Source of the DNA: CBDCYS01 sp965226245
GTDB taxonomy: Bacteria; Acidobacteriota; Terriglobia; Bryobacterales; UBA6623
DNA: 64,000 nucleotides
NCBI GenBank assembly: GCA_965226245.1
Contig: CBDDCL010000015.1
Span: 3,100,001-3,164,000, forward strand
Direction of reading: 5' to 3'
Shown here one piece after another: positions 1 to 8,775 of the stretch. Position numbers and translations under genes: made by a program. Each line of letters opens with the position of its first letter. The stretch's first letter is position 1. A model generated the notes under the pieces. It saw only the letters and a program-made list of their open reading frames with translations, had not been told where the DNA came from and did not search any database.

Positions 1-1
1 T

Positions 2-346
2 TTCGAGGCCCCCGTCGACGCCTGGATGGGGCACTCGCGCGGCCACTGGGACGGCGAAACGCTGGTCATTGACGTGACAGCCCTCGTGGACCAGACTTGG
101 TTCGACAGCTCCGGGAATTTCCATAGCGGCGCTTTGCACGTGGTCGAGCGTTACACGCCGATCGGCCCCAACGCTCTGATGTACGAGGCCACGATCGAGG
201 ATGCGAAGGTGTTTACGCGTCCTTGGAAGATTAGCATGCCCCTCTACCGGCGGCTGGAAAAGAACGTGCAACTGCTGGAATTCAAGTGCGTGGAATTCGC
301 CGAGGAACTGATGTACGGCCATCTTCGCAAGAAAACCAGCGAATGA
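2..346 (+). CDS. C-terminal part of a secreted protein of unknown function (5' end outside window)
   Basis: The frame is open to the left edge, so about 114 C-terminal codons are visible. The pattern GHWDGETLV, then ERYTPIGP and RPWKISMPL, matches the C-terminal half of the complete gene that follows 15 bp downstream (GHWEGNTLV, ERFTRVGP, KPWTAVIPM). The two are therefore tandem paralogues, probably cotranscribed. Such proteins are numerous in Acidobacteriota and usually carry a signal peptide; the N-terminus is not visible here. No catalytic motif is recognised and no function is proposed. Confidence 0.75.
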   Translation, partial: FEAPVDAWMGHSRGHWDGETLVIDVTALVDQTWFDSSGNFHSGALHVVERYTPIGPNALMYEATIEDAKVFTRPWKISMPLYRRLEKNVQLLEFKCVEFAEELMYGHLRKKTSE

Positions 347-361
347 GGCCGGAGGCACGAG

Positions 362-1516
362 ATGAACAATCGATTCTTTTCGCGGCCGAGCAAAACCAGT
401 AGCGACAGGCGCTCTTGCCTGTCCGGACGTAACAGCGCGGAATCGCAACAGACAGGTGATGTTCATCCGCGGTTAAGGGCCGCCAGCGCGTGGTCTCTTG
501 CTTCAGCCAGTCTTCTGGCGGTCGTGATCGCAATCGCGCCGGCGGCGGCGCTCTGGGCCGCCGACCCGCTCGCCGCTGCCAGGACGGACACCTGGACTCC
601 GCCAAAAACAGCCTGGGGCGAGCCCGATCTGCGCGGAGTCTGGGATTTCCGCACGATCACGCCCCTGGAACGCCCAACGGAGCTATCGGGGAAGGACATT
701 CTGAGCGACCAGGAAGCCGCGGAATTCACAACACAGACACTCAAGCAACGCAATAAGGACCGCCGGACCACGGACGGCCTCACTGTTCGAGAGGACGTCA
801 GGAACGCCTACAACCAGTTCTGGTGGGACTACGGAGACAAGCTCACCGAGGACAAGCGAACGTCACTGATTGTTGATCCGCCGGATGGAAGAATCCCTTC
901 GCTGACACCTCTCGCTCAGAAAAGATACGACGAAATTCAGGCAGCCAGGGACCGTCCCGCCCACAGCCCAGTGGACCGCGGCGTGGCCGAGCGCTGCCTC
1001 CTTGGATTCAACGCCGGACCGCCCTACACGCCGAGCGCCTACAACAACAATGTCCACATCTTCCAAACTCCCGGCTACGCCGTGCTCCTGATCGAGATGG
1101 TCAACGACGCCCGCGTCGTCCCGCTGGACGGACGTCCGCATCCGCCCGAAGACATTCGTCAGTGGAGAGGGGATGCGCGTGGCCACTGGGAAGGCAATAC
1201 GTTGGTTGTCGAGTCGGCCAATTTCACCGGCAAGACGACGTTTCGAGGATCCGGCAGAAACATGCGTCTCACCGAGCGCTTTACCCGGGTGGGTCCTGAA
1301 AGAATCAGCTACGAATACACGATCGACGACCCCGAGTCCTTTACGAAACCCTGGACCGCTGTGATTCCCATGAAGAAGACCGGCCAACCGATGTTTGAAT
1401 ATGCCTGTCACGAAGGGAATTACGCCATGCTCACCATGCTCGAGGGCGCCCGCGCCGAAGACAAGGCCGCCGAAGAAGCCGCGAAGAAAGGGTCAAGCGA
1501 ACCAGCAGTCCCGTGA
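362..1516 (+). CDS. Secreted protein of unknown function, paralogue of the preceding gene
   Basis: A 384-residue protein. After a polar lead of about 40 residues comes a hydrophobic stretch (residues about 43-66) ending in AAALWAADP, which looks like an export signal with a long n-region; the true start could be further in. The mature part begins with WTPPKTAWGEPDLRGVWDF, a hallmark of a large acidobacterial family of undefined function. The C-terminal half is homologous to the upstream partial gene. A Lys/Glu/Ala-rich tail ends the protein. The family function is unknown; by its signal it should act in the periplasm or outside the cell. Confidence 0.8.
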   Translation: MNNRFFSRPSKTSSDRRSCLSGRNSAESQQTGDVHPRLRAASAWSLASASLLAVVIAIAPAAALWAADPLAAARTDTWTPPKTAWGEPDLRGVWDFRTITPLERPTELSGKDILSDQEAAEFTTQTLKQRNKDRRTTDGLTVREDVRNAYNQFWWDYGDKLTEDKRTSLIVDPPDGRIPSLTPLAQKRYDEIQAARDRPAHSPVDRGVAERCLLGFNAGPPYTPSAYNNNVHIFQTPGYAVLLIEMVNDARVVPLDGRPHPPEDIRQWRGDARGHWEGNTLVVESANFTGKTTFRGSGRNMRLTERFTRVGPERISYEYTIDDPESFTKPWTAVIPMKKTGQPMFEYACHEGNYAMLTMLEGARAEDKAAEEAAKKGSSEPAVP

Positions 1517-1607
1517 GCTCCAAGCCGGCGTCGTGCGGTGCGGTAGCCACGACGCACATTAGAGGGGTTGATTTGGCGCTCTTGAAAGTTTGTTGGGCTT
1601 GGCGGAC

Positions 1608-1655
1608 TTGACCCCAGGCTCCCGCCTGGGGCTCTGCTGCTGCTTTCTGAAGTTT
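1608..1655. repeat. REP-like hairpin repeat, copy 1
   Basis: A perfect 8-bp stem (CCCCAGGC at 1612-1619, GCCTGGGG at 1624-1631) with a TCCC loop, followed by a CTCTGCTGCTGCTTTC-like tail. The same unit, tail included, recurs in opposite orientation at 37118-37160 between fliS and fliD. It fills much of the 297-bp gap before the kinase gene; nothing else is seen in that gap. Confidence 0.75.
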
Positions 1656-1813
1656 CCGCCGTGTAGTTGAGAGTTGACAGGCATTGAGATCGTCGCCGCC
1701 GGTTTCTGAGTTGGCTGTTGATCCGTGTTCTTAGCCGGTCTCAGTGTACCAGGCGCTGTCAAGGCGGCCTCACCATGAACTGAACAACGCGGTATCCTAT
1801 TGCACAGGGAACC

Positions 1814-4399
1814 ATGATCGGTACCACCATCTCTCACTACAAGGTCACCGTCAAGCTCGGCGAGGGCGGGATGGGTGTCGTCTACAAGGCCGAGGACAGC
1901 AAGCTCGGCCGCTCTATTGCCCTCAAATTCCTCGCTGCCCATCTGCTGAAAGACGAGGAAGCCCGTAAGCGCTTCGATCGTGAGGCGAAGGCGGCAGCAG
2001 CCGTGTCACACCCGAACGTCTGCACGGTCCACGAGATCGACGAGCACAACGGCCGCGTGTTCATTGCGATGGAGTTTGTCGAAGGCGAGAGCCTCGACAA
2101 CAGGATCGAACAAGGTCCGCTCCCGCTGAAAGACGCCCTGGAGATCGCTCGCCAGATCGCTTTGGGCCTGGAAGCCGCCCACGAGAAGGGCGTCGTGCAT
2201 CGCGACATCAAGCCGGGCAACGTGATCGTTGATGAAAAGGGCCACGTCACGGTGATGGACTTCGGGCTTGCATTGCTAACGGAGGGCTCGAGGCTCACAC
2301 GGTTCGATACCACGGTGGGGACTGCGGCCTACATGTCACCCGAGCAGATCCAGGGCATGGAGGTAGACGATCGCACCGACATCTGGGCGTTCGGCTGCGT
2401 GCTGTATGAGATGGTCTCGGGCCAGCGGCCGTTCAAGGGTGTCTACGACAAGGCACTGCTCTATGAGATCGTTCACGACGTACCGGACGCGCTTACGGGC
2501 GTTCGCACAGGCGTGCCGATGGAGCTGGAGTGGCTCGTTGGCAAATGTCTGGCGAAGGACGCTAACGAGCGGTACCAGAGTGTCGGCGAACTGCTGGTTG
2601 ACCTTGCGACGCTGCGGAAGAAAATCGAGTCAGGCAAGTCGGCGGTCCTCAAAACGGACGTCGGTCAAGAGACGCTCCAGGCGGCAGCGAAACCAAGACG
2701 CGCCATGGCCGTGCCTCTTGCTGTAGCCGGTCTGCTCATCTTGCTGGCGGTCGTCTTTGTTGCGGGCACGCGGTTCGCAGATGAACCCGCACCGATTCCC
2801 ACTTATAAGCGGCTTACGTTCCGCCGCGGAACGGTCACCTCGGCCCGGTTTGCTCCTGATGGCAACACGATCGTCTACAGCGCGGCTTGGGACGGGGGCC
2901 GCCGTCAACTCTTTTCCACACGTCCGGAGAGCTCGGAGTCGCGGTCGCTGAACATCCAAGATGCGGACATCCTGGCGATATCGAAAACCGGCGAGATGGT
3001 CCTGGCGGCGCGGTCGTCGTATCTGGGCGCTTCTTTTGGCGCCCCGGCGGATTCCTATCCCGCTACTCTTCTGCAAGTTTCCTTGGCCGGGGGCGCCCCC
3101 CGTGAAGTTTTGGAGGATGTGTCGTTCGCGGACTGGACGCCGGACGGCGAGTTGGGTGTTACCCGGATGGTCGAAGGCCGAACGCGTCTTGAGTTGCCCG
3201 TCGGGAAGGTACTCTACGAAACGCCCAATCGAATAGCCAGCTTTCGGATTTCTCCGAGGGACAGCCGGATTGCCTTTTCCGAACGTCCCTTCGGGTTTGG
3301 AGGCGCTTGGGAAGTCGCGACGATCGACGGTAACGGCGACAAGACCGTTCTTGCCACCCCCGGAAGCGGAGATAACGTTGTTCTTGCATGGTCCGCCGAT
3401 GCGGATGCGGTCTGGTATGAAACAGGCTGGCTGGGAGGCAAGACGATACGCGCCCTGACGCCCTCGGGGGCCGAGCGCATCGTTGAGAACGTTCCCGTCG
3501 ACCTGCGGCTGCTCGATGTCTCCGAGGACGGCCGCGCGTTGGTGAGCCGCGTCAATTGGCGGGTCGGTATCAACTGCCTGGCGCCCGGGCAGACAGCCGA
3601 GCGGGACCTTTCTTGGTTCGACGCCTCGGAAGTGGACGACATGAGCTCGGATGGCGGAACGATCCTAAGTACGGAGTTTGGCGAGGGAGGCGGGATTGAA
3701 CGCTGGGGGGTGTATCTGCGAAAGACCACAGGCGAGCCGGCCGTACGGCTGGGTGACGGTCAAGCGTTCGCTCTGTCTGCGGACGGGAGCATGGCCCTGA
3801 CGATGTCCTTGGGGCCTCGCCCGGAGTTAGTTCTGCTCCCTGCCGGCGCCGGAGAACCGGTTCGCATCAGCAACGACGGCATTCGCAACTACGAGGCAAT
3901 GGATTGGATGCCCGATGGCCGCCAAATTGTCTTTGCGGGAAGCGCGTCGGGCCAAGGCGCCCGCTGCTACATCCAAGACATCGAAGGCGGCGAGCCCCGG
4001 CCCATCACGCCGGAGGGAAACAGGTTTGATCTGGGGCAGAAAGCGGTCTCGCCGGACGGCGAATGGATTGCCGCGGAGGGCGACGGTCCGCCGTCTCTGT
4101 TTCCGATCGGGGGCGGCGAGGCACAACGGATTCCCGGTGTCGAGCCGCGGGACACTTTCCTCGCCTGGAGCGCCGATGGCCGCTCCATCTTTGTGAGCCA
4201 CAAAATGGAAGTGCCACGAACGGTCTACAGGGTGGACCTCTCCACGGGTAAGAGATCTCTCTGGAAAGAGCTTGGGCCTGCTGATCTGGTCGGCGTGACC
4301 AGCATCTGGTCAATCCAGATCTCGGCGGACGAACAGTCCTACTGCTACAGCTACGCGCGAAACATCTCGGACCTCTATTTAGTGGAAGGACTTCGTTAG
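1814..4399 (+). CDS. Membrane-anchored Ser/Thr protein kinase with C-terminal TolB/WD40-like propeller
   Basis: An 861-residue Hanks-type kinase. Residues 9-270 hold the kinase domain: Gly-rich loop GEGGMG (16-21), catalytic Lys38 in IALKF, HRDIKPGN (129-136), DFG (149-151), SPEQ at the end of the activation segment (175-178). A single transmembrane helix lies at about 297-318. The rest carries repeated blocks of the type 'FAPDGNTIVYSA' and 'SADGRSIFVS', typical of PD40/TolB propeller repeats, and would lie outside the membrane as a sensor. This architecture is common in Acidobacteriota. AGGGAA just before the ATG may serve as ribosome binding site. The gene is monocistronic here. Substrate and signal are unknown. 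Confidence 0.93.
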   Translation: MIGTTISHYKVTVKLGEGGMGVVYKAEDSKLGRSIALKFLAAHLLKDEEARKRFDREAKAAAAVSHPNVCTVHEIDEHNGRVFIAMEFVEGESLDNRIEQGPLPLKDALEIARQIALGLEAAHEKGVVHRDIKPGNVIVDEKGHVTVMDFGLALLTEGSRLTRFDTTVGTAAYMSPEQIQGMEVDDRTDIWAFGCVLYEMVSGQRPFKGVYDKALLYEIVHDVPDALTGVRTGVPMELEWLVGKCLAKDANERYQSVGELLVDLATLRKKIESGKSAVLKTDVGQETLQAAAKPRRAMAVPLAVAGLLILLAVVFVAGTRFADEPAPIPTYKRLTFRRGTVTSARFAPDGNTIVYSAAWDGGRRQLFSTRPESSESRSLNIQDADILAISKTGEMVLAARSSYLGASFGAPADSYPATLLQVSLAGGAPREVLEDVSFADWTPDGELGVTRMVEGRTRLELPVGKVLYETPNRIASFRISPRDSRIAFSERPFGFGGAWEVATIDGNGDKTVLATPGSGDNVVLAWSADADAVWYETGWLGGKTIRALTPSGAERIVENVPVDLRLLDVSEDGRALVSRVNWRVGINCLAPGQTAERDLSWFDASEVDDMSSDGGTILSTEFGEGGGIERWGVYLRKTTGEPAVRLGDGQAFALSADGSMALTMSLGPRPELVLLPAGAGEPVRISNDGIRNYEAMDWMPDGRQIVFAGSASGQGARCYIQDIEGGEPRPITPEGNRFDLGQKAVSPDGEWIAAEGDGPPSLFPIGGGEAQRIPGVEPRDTFLAWSADGRSIFVSHKMEVPRTVYRVDLSTGKRSLWKELGPADLVGVTSIWSIQISADEQSYCYSYARNISDLYLVEGLR

Positions 4400-4449
4400 A
4401 TTTTAGTCACGCGATTCTGAGGATTTTGTTGGCAGAAAGAGGGGCGTGC

Positions 4450-4518
4450 ACCACGACAAGGTCACCGCCAAACTCGGCCGAGGGCGGCATGGGGGTCGTC
4501 TACAAGGCCGAAGACAGG
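4450..4518 (+). pseudogene. Fragment of a second kinase gene (N-terminal Gly-rich loop only)
   Basis: This stretch is strongly similar to bases 1835-1905 of the kinase gene upstream (coding for the region HYKVTVKLGEGGMGVVYKAED). One inserted C after CTCGGC breaks the frame, and similarity stops after the codons for KAED. It appears to be the remnant of a duplicated or deleted kinase gene. Confidence 0.65.
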
Positions 4519-4619
4519 TGCCTGGAGCCGCGCGCGTCAGCAAGCGGTTTCCGCTAGCCCGCGATCAGCCAGTGTTGGGGAAGAAACCGGGGGAAGAAAC
4601 CGGGGACGGCAAGCTGTAG

Positions 4620-4841
4620 AGAAATTCGTTCGGTGGCGAGTCCACCTTTGCGACGGTCCGTTTGCGGCAGCGACGAACGAAGGGTTGTGGCAGCCGCGAG
4701 GCGTCGTTAACGATGGTCTTCATGCTGGCCCGCCAAGCCGAGCGCCACTGGCGACGCCTGAACGGTTCAGAAGTGATTGTTCATGTCTTAGATGGAAAGG
4801 AATTCAAGGATGGATTGATGGTTCAGGAGAACGCCGCCTGA
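4620..4841 (+). pseudogene. C-terminal remnant of an IS256-family (Mutator) transposase
   Basis: An open frame after the stop at 4617 reads ESTFATVRLRQRRTKGCGSRE, then TMVFMLARQAERHWRRLNG and DGLMVQENAA. This matches the conserved end of IS256-type transposases (STFATVR, TKGCGSR, RWRRLNG, EF.DG). About 73 C-terminal residues remain of roughly 400; the catalytic DDE part is gone. No terminal repeats were found. Confidence 0.75.
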
Positions 4842-4893
4842 CCTCGCCCATCCACAACATTTGACAATATCTCTGTTGAAAGACTTGTGGCGG

Positions 4894-5634
4894 TTATGCC
4901 CGCGCGGAGGGGGAAAAACGGCTTCTCTCGCCCACCAGGAACCCATACGCCGCGATCGAAAGTGTCCCGTGATGGTGAAATCCCCGCCAGCCCCGGCCCT
5001 CGTATTGGTTCAGTCCCAGCTCTTGCTTGAGCTCCTGATAATCCCGCTCGATGATCCAGCGCTGCTTGGCGAAGGCGACCAGGTCTTTGAGCTTCGTCGC
5101 CGGCGGCAGATTCGACAGCCAGTACTTGGCCGGTTCCGCTTCCCCTTGGGGCCATTCGATCAGCAGCCATTGCTCGGGATAAGCTTCGTGCTGCTCATAG
5201 TCGCGATGCGCCGGACGCACCCGCAACCAGGCAAAGCGTGAGGCCAGCTTTCGCTTCTCACCCTGCCGCCAGCTCAGTTTCTTCCAGGCCTTCGCCTCCA
5301 GCGTCAGCGCCAGCTCCCGTGCCGCCAGTGGCTGCTGCTGCTGGCCGCGCCGCAGCAACTGGGGCAGACGTCCTCTCCCTTTGTATTTCTTCGGCGGCAA
5401 GGGGACTTGACCCGGCTTCCAGACGCTCGTCGTGCTCTGGATCCCGACCACGTATTCCAACTTCATCTCGCGCAACTCGGCCCGAAACGCGCTGTCATTG
5501 CCATAAGCCGCGTCGGCCAGCACAACGCCCGGCTCCACTTCCTGCTCGAGCGCCCGGCGAATCTGAGCGAGCGCGATTTGCGGTTTGGTTAGGAAACGAA
5601 CTTCCTCGGGCACGCCGGCTTGTTTGTTACCCTA
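4894..5634 (-). pseudogene. IS701/IS4-like transposase, N-terminal part missing
   Basis: About 245 C-terminal residues of a DDE transposase. GVVLADAAYGND carries the second catalytic Asp, and the RWIIERDYQELKQELG block carries the YREK-type Glu. The N-terminal third with the first catalytic Asp is absent: the frame meets a TAG stop just upstream of GGT-AAC-AAA-CAA near 5634, and no homologous sequence follows. The element is therefore inactive. It lies downstream of the IS256 remnant, so this region has accepted at least two insertions. Confidence 0.8.
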
Positions 5635-5734
5635 TTTTATAACATAGTGCTACTAGCGGCCCGTCGGTGCCACAGGAAGTGACAGGCACTGTACCGTTTT
5701 TACAGGATCCCGTTTGTTCCAACTTAAGGAGTGA

Positions 5735-6796
5735 ATGATGAAAAAGAACGTAGTACGGATGATCCTTTTGCTAATCGCGGTTGCGTCGCCGACCGTGGCC
5801 CAAATCCATGCGCCGAATCCGTACAGCGCTGGAGAAAAATGGGGAAAGCTTCCCGATGGGCGGGCATGGGGATCAACGAGTGCTATCTACCCTCACCGCA
5901 ACAGCGAGGGAGATTTCACTGGAAACATATGGGTTTTTGAGCGCTGCGGAAAAGGCAATTGCGTGGGAAGCGACTTTGATCCGATCATGCTTTTCGACCT
6001 GAATGGCAAATTCATCCGCAGCTTCGGGTCAGGATTGTTCGTTTGGCCCCATGGGATTCACGTCGATCATGAAGGTAACGTTTGGGTGACCGATGCGGTT
6101 CACGCCTCGTGTGAGCCCGGCAGGGGAAATGGCAAGGGCCACCAGGTTCACAAGTTCAACCCCACGGGGGAGCTGCTCATGAGCCTTGGCGTGGCAGGCG
6201 TGGCTGGAGACGGAGAGGATACTTTCAGCTGTCCTTCCGACGTCTTAGTCTTGCCTGACGGCGATATCGTCGTTGGGGACGGCCATAACCACGGCCATGG
6301 CGGAAATAACCGTGTCGTCAAGTTCACGAAAGACGGTAAGTTTGTCACCGCTTGGGGCAAGAAAGGCACAGGGCCTGGAGAGTTTCAAGGGATTCATGCC
6401 CTGGCCATGGACTCTCAGGGTCGAATATTTGTAGGCGATAGAGCCAATCAGAGAATCCAAATACTGGACCAAAATGGAAACCACTTAGACACTTGGACTC
6501 AGTTCGGGTCACCGAGTGGTATCTATATCGATGAGAACGACAAGATCTACGTCGCCGACTCGGATTCAGGCTACGATCCCGACTTAACTGGCAAACCTCG
6601 CAACCCTGGCTTCGAGCGAGGCATCTACATCGGCGACGCTCTAACGGGTAAGGTTAGGGCATTCATCCCAGACCCCAATCCCGAACTCTCCAAGGTAACA
6701 AGTGGAGCTGAAGGAGTTGCCGTGCACGGGAGGTTTGTCTTTGGCGCCCAAGTTGGCGGCTCCAGGGGCGTGCTGAGATACTTGAAGATGAAATAG
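5735..6796 (+). CDS. Exported NHL-repeat beta-propeller protein
   Basis: A 353-residue protein with a signal peptide (hydrophobic residues about 9-22, ending SPTVAQ) and a series of NHL-type blades, for example WPHGIHVDHEGNVWVTDA, FSCPSDVLVLPDGDIVVGD and GIHALAMDSQGRIFVGDR. This is the architecture of peptidyl-alpha-hydroxyglycine amidating-lyase-like and related propellers, but substrate residues cannot be assigned by eye. AAGGAG lies 3-8 bases before the two adjacent ATG codons (5735, 5738). It sits alone between transposon remnants and tRNA-Ser. Role unknown, probably periplasmic. Confidence 0.85.
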   Translation: MMKKNVVRMILLLIAVASPTVAQIHAPNPYSAGEKWGKLPDGRAWGSTSAIYPHRNSEGDFTGNIWVFERCGKGNCVGSDFDPIMLFDLNGKFIRSFGSGLFVWPHGIHVDHEGNVWVTDAVHASCEPGRGNGKGHQVHKFNPTGELLMSLGVAGVAGDGEDTFSCPSDVLVLPDGDIVVGDGHNHGHGGNNRVVKFTKDGKFVTAWGKKGTGPGEFQGIHALAMDSQGRIFVGDRANQRIQILDQNGNHLDTWTQFGSPSGIYIDENDKIYVADSDSGYDPDLTGKPRNPGFERGIYIGDALTGKVRAFIPDPNPELSKVTSGAEGVAVHGRFVFGAQVGGSRGVLRYLKMK

Positions 6797-6861
6797 GGAT
6801 CCTGCCAAGGAAAACATCCTACTGGTAAGCTACTTAGAATTAGCTAGATACAGCAGAAATA

Positions 6862-6951
6862 TGGCGGAGGAAGAGGGATTCGAACCCCCGGGCGAGTTGC
6901 CCCGCCAGCGGTTTTCAAGACCGCCGCCTTCGACCGCTCGGCCATTCCTCC
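6862..6951 (-). tRNA. tRNA-Ser (anticodon UGA)
   Basis: A 90-nt gene on the minus strand. The acceptor stem GGAGGAA pairs with TTCCTCC, followed by G and an encoded CCA. The anticodon loop CTTGAAAA gives anticodon TGA, and the long variable arm (GCGGGGCAACTCGC region) is typical of class II tRNA-Ser. T-arm GGGGGTTCGAATCCC is present. Confidence 0.95.
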
Positions 6952-7012
6952 AACCGTATTCTAACGGAAAACTCTCTTGGCTTCGAACGGCCTCGGAATG
7001 ATCCTCGGCAAT

Positions 7013-8035
7013 GGGGTATTTAGTTGACTCCAGTAGCCACTACATCTTGGGGGTGGGGGTGCCGGCCCTGGTGGCCTCGACCATTGTCTTATAGGGAGCA
7101 GGGTCGGCGGCGACCGCCTGCTGGAGGAGGCGATAGAAAAGTTTGCCGCGCGACCGTGAGGTCCGCCGGTTGAAGCGGAACGTGAACTCGTCCAGGTAGT
7201 AGTCCAAATACTCGTGACTGACAGCCCCCTGGTGGGTCCCCAACAGCCAGCGCTTTAGCAGAGAGGCGACACGATGGACTCTCGGCAGCAGCTTACTCGC
7301 CGATTGCCGCTTCCCGCGCAGCACGGTGACTTCATGGCGGTATCCTTTGTTCTCCAATCCCGCATAGCCTTCCCAGCCGTCGGTGTGCACGAGGCTGCCA
7401 GGTTGGATAGCTTCTTCGACAAAGGCTTCCAAGCTCGCCGCTGAGGCATCCGCGATCCGACGGAGCCGGATGCGACCCATACCGCGCCCATCCTCCTCGG
7501 CAGCAACCGCAACTAACGCTTTGCCAACCATTTCGCGACCTCGGACGCCCTCTTCGACTCCGCCCACATACGTTTCGTCCACCTCCACCCGGCCGACCAG
7601 CCGATTGCGACCGGGGCGCACCATGGCGCGGCGGAACTTGTGCAGCCAGGTCCAGGCGGTTACATAGCTACCCAAACCCAAGACCCGCTGCAACTCCAGC
7701 GCGCTGGCCCCACCTTTTTGCGTTGTCACCCACCAAGCCGCCCGGAACCACAACGTCAAGGGCTTGCGGGTGTCCTGGAAAATCGTGCCCGCCGTCACCG
7801 AGGCCTGGTAACCGCAGTCGGCGCAGAGCAGCAGATTGCGTTTGCTGGCCCATGAGGACTGGATCCCACAGCGCGGGCACACGAACCCCTCCGGCCAGCG
7901 CAGCTTCAGCAGGTACTCCCGGCACGCCTCCTCGGTCGAGAATCGAGCTTCCAACTCGACGAGGTTTCGGGGGTAGTCCTCCTTCATGCCCCCAACCACA
8001 ACATATTGTGGCTACTGGAGTCAACTAAATACCCC
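7013..8035. mobile_element. IS1595-family insertion sequence (ISXO2-like), apparently intact
   Basis: It is bounded by perfect inverted repeats: GGGGTATTTAGTTGACTCCA at the left and its complement TGGAGTCAACTAAATACCCC at the right, continuing inward through AGTAGCCAC/GTGGCTACT. It contains one transposase gene on the minus strand. The flanks are similar but not identical (ATCCTCGGCAATGGGG left, ATCCCTCGGCATTGGG right), so a clean 8-bp target duplication cannot be claimed. Confidence 0.9.
7040..7999 (-). CDS. IS1595-family transposase
   Basis: A 319-residue transposase with an N-terminal zinc ribbon (CPRCG at about residue 41 and CADCG at about 58) and an ISXO2-like DDE domain: VEVDETYVGG holds the first Asp, VHTDGWEGY the second, and the C-terminal LDYYLDEFTFRFNRR block is typical of the family (catalytic Asn/Glu region). 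The length is normal and the frame is uninterrupted. It lies between matching terminal repeats, so the element may be mobile. Confidence 0.93.
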   Translation of the reverse strand: MVGGMKEDYPRNLVELEARFSTEEACREYLLKLRWPEGFVCPRCGIQSSWASKRNLLLCADCGYQASVTAGTIFQDTRKPLTLWFRAAWWVTTQKGGASALELQRVLGLGSYVTAWTWLHKFRRAMVRPGRNRLVGRVEVDETYVGGVEEGVRGREMVGKALVAVAAEEDGRGMGRIRLRRIADASAASLEAFVEEAIQPGSLVHTDGWEGYAGLENKGYRHEVTVLRGKRQSASKLLPRVHRVASLLKRWLLGTHQGAVSHEYLDYYLDEFTFRFNRRTSRSRGKLFYRLLQQAVAADPAPYKTMVEATRAGTPTPKM

Positions 8036-8078
8036 ATCCCTCGGCATTGGGCCTCGGGATTACTTAAGGGCGGGGCGG

Positions 8079-8468
8079 CTAAGACGCCGCTGATTTGGCT
8101 TTGTGGCTTTGAAGTTGGCGGAGTTTGAGCAGGAGGTCCACTTCCGCTCTTGGTGTCCCTGTCAGTCGCGAGATCTCTTCTCGAGAAAGGCCCTGGGCAG
8201 CCAACTCTCCCACCTTCGATCTTGTGGCGGATGAGTCCGCCACGGGATTGAGCGGCACATGCGGTTGTTGCGCGCCCGTGTCCTGGTCCGCTTTGCATTC
8301 TCCCTTGTTGACTGCGTTGCTTAGGCTGCGGGCCGTCTTCTCAGACTTCGTTTCCAGGTCTTTGACCCGGGTCCTCAGTTTTCGCGTTTCAGCGGAGCAA
8401 ATGAGTCCCACAAGTAAGATGGCAAGGTGTACGTAAACAATTAGGCCGACTCCAAACCAAACGGTCAC
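8079..8468 (-). CDS. Small membrane protein with coiled coil and C-terminal helix-turn-helix (DUF2802-like)
   Basis: The start chosen is GTG at 8468 because AAGGAG lies 8 bases upstream; the frame also stays open to a TTG at 8576. The resulting 129-residue protein has one N-terminal membrane helix (WFGVGLIVYVHLAILLVGLI), then a charged coiled-coil (LRTRVKDLETKSEKTARSL). Its C-terminal segment LAAQGLSREEISRLTGTPRAEVDLLLKL resembles DUF2802-type HTH tails. Such proteins are often encoded near flagellar loci, which fits the position here, but a flagellar role is inference only. Confidence 0.65.
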   Translation of the reverse strand: MTVWFGVGLIVYVHLAILLVGLICSAETRKLRTRVKDLETKSEKTARSLSNAVNKGECKADQDTGAQQPHVPLNPVADSSATRSKVGELAAQGLSREEISRLTGTPRAEVDLLLKLRQLQSHKAKSAAS

Positions 8469-8775
8469 TATAAGAACTCCTTGGACTTTGCAGATTGTCA
8501 ATACCGGCTTGTTGAGAGCCGGGTCTCCAGCCCAGGGCAATGTATTCGGGCTGTTGCTGCCGCGGATCAGCCGCAAAACGGCCGGCGCGGTGTCTCCGCC
8601 GGCGGGACCCTAGCCCGCATTTCTCACCACCTGACGGCCGAAGCACGCGATAGGCCCGCCATTACTTCGTTGCGCTTGCTCGCCGTGCTCAACGTACTGT
8701 CACGTACGCCTCCGCTCGTCAAGCGGCGCGCGCCTCGTACTGACGGGCCTCTCACGCACTTCGCCTCGCCACGTG
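8469..8775. other. No gene seen
   Basis: This stretch holds the ribosome binding site of the small membrane protein and, at about 8690-8750, a GTACGT-containing imperfect palindrome. It is the 3' flank of the group II intron remnant. No coding frame with recognisable similarity was found. Confidence 0.5.

Noticed and set aside
7001..8051. 14-16 bp target duplication around the IS1595 element
   Set aside because: The flanks resemble each other but differ by substitutions and an indel, and part of the match falls inside the terminal repeat. Not firm enough to call.
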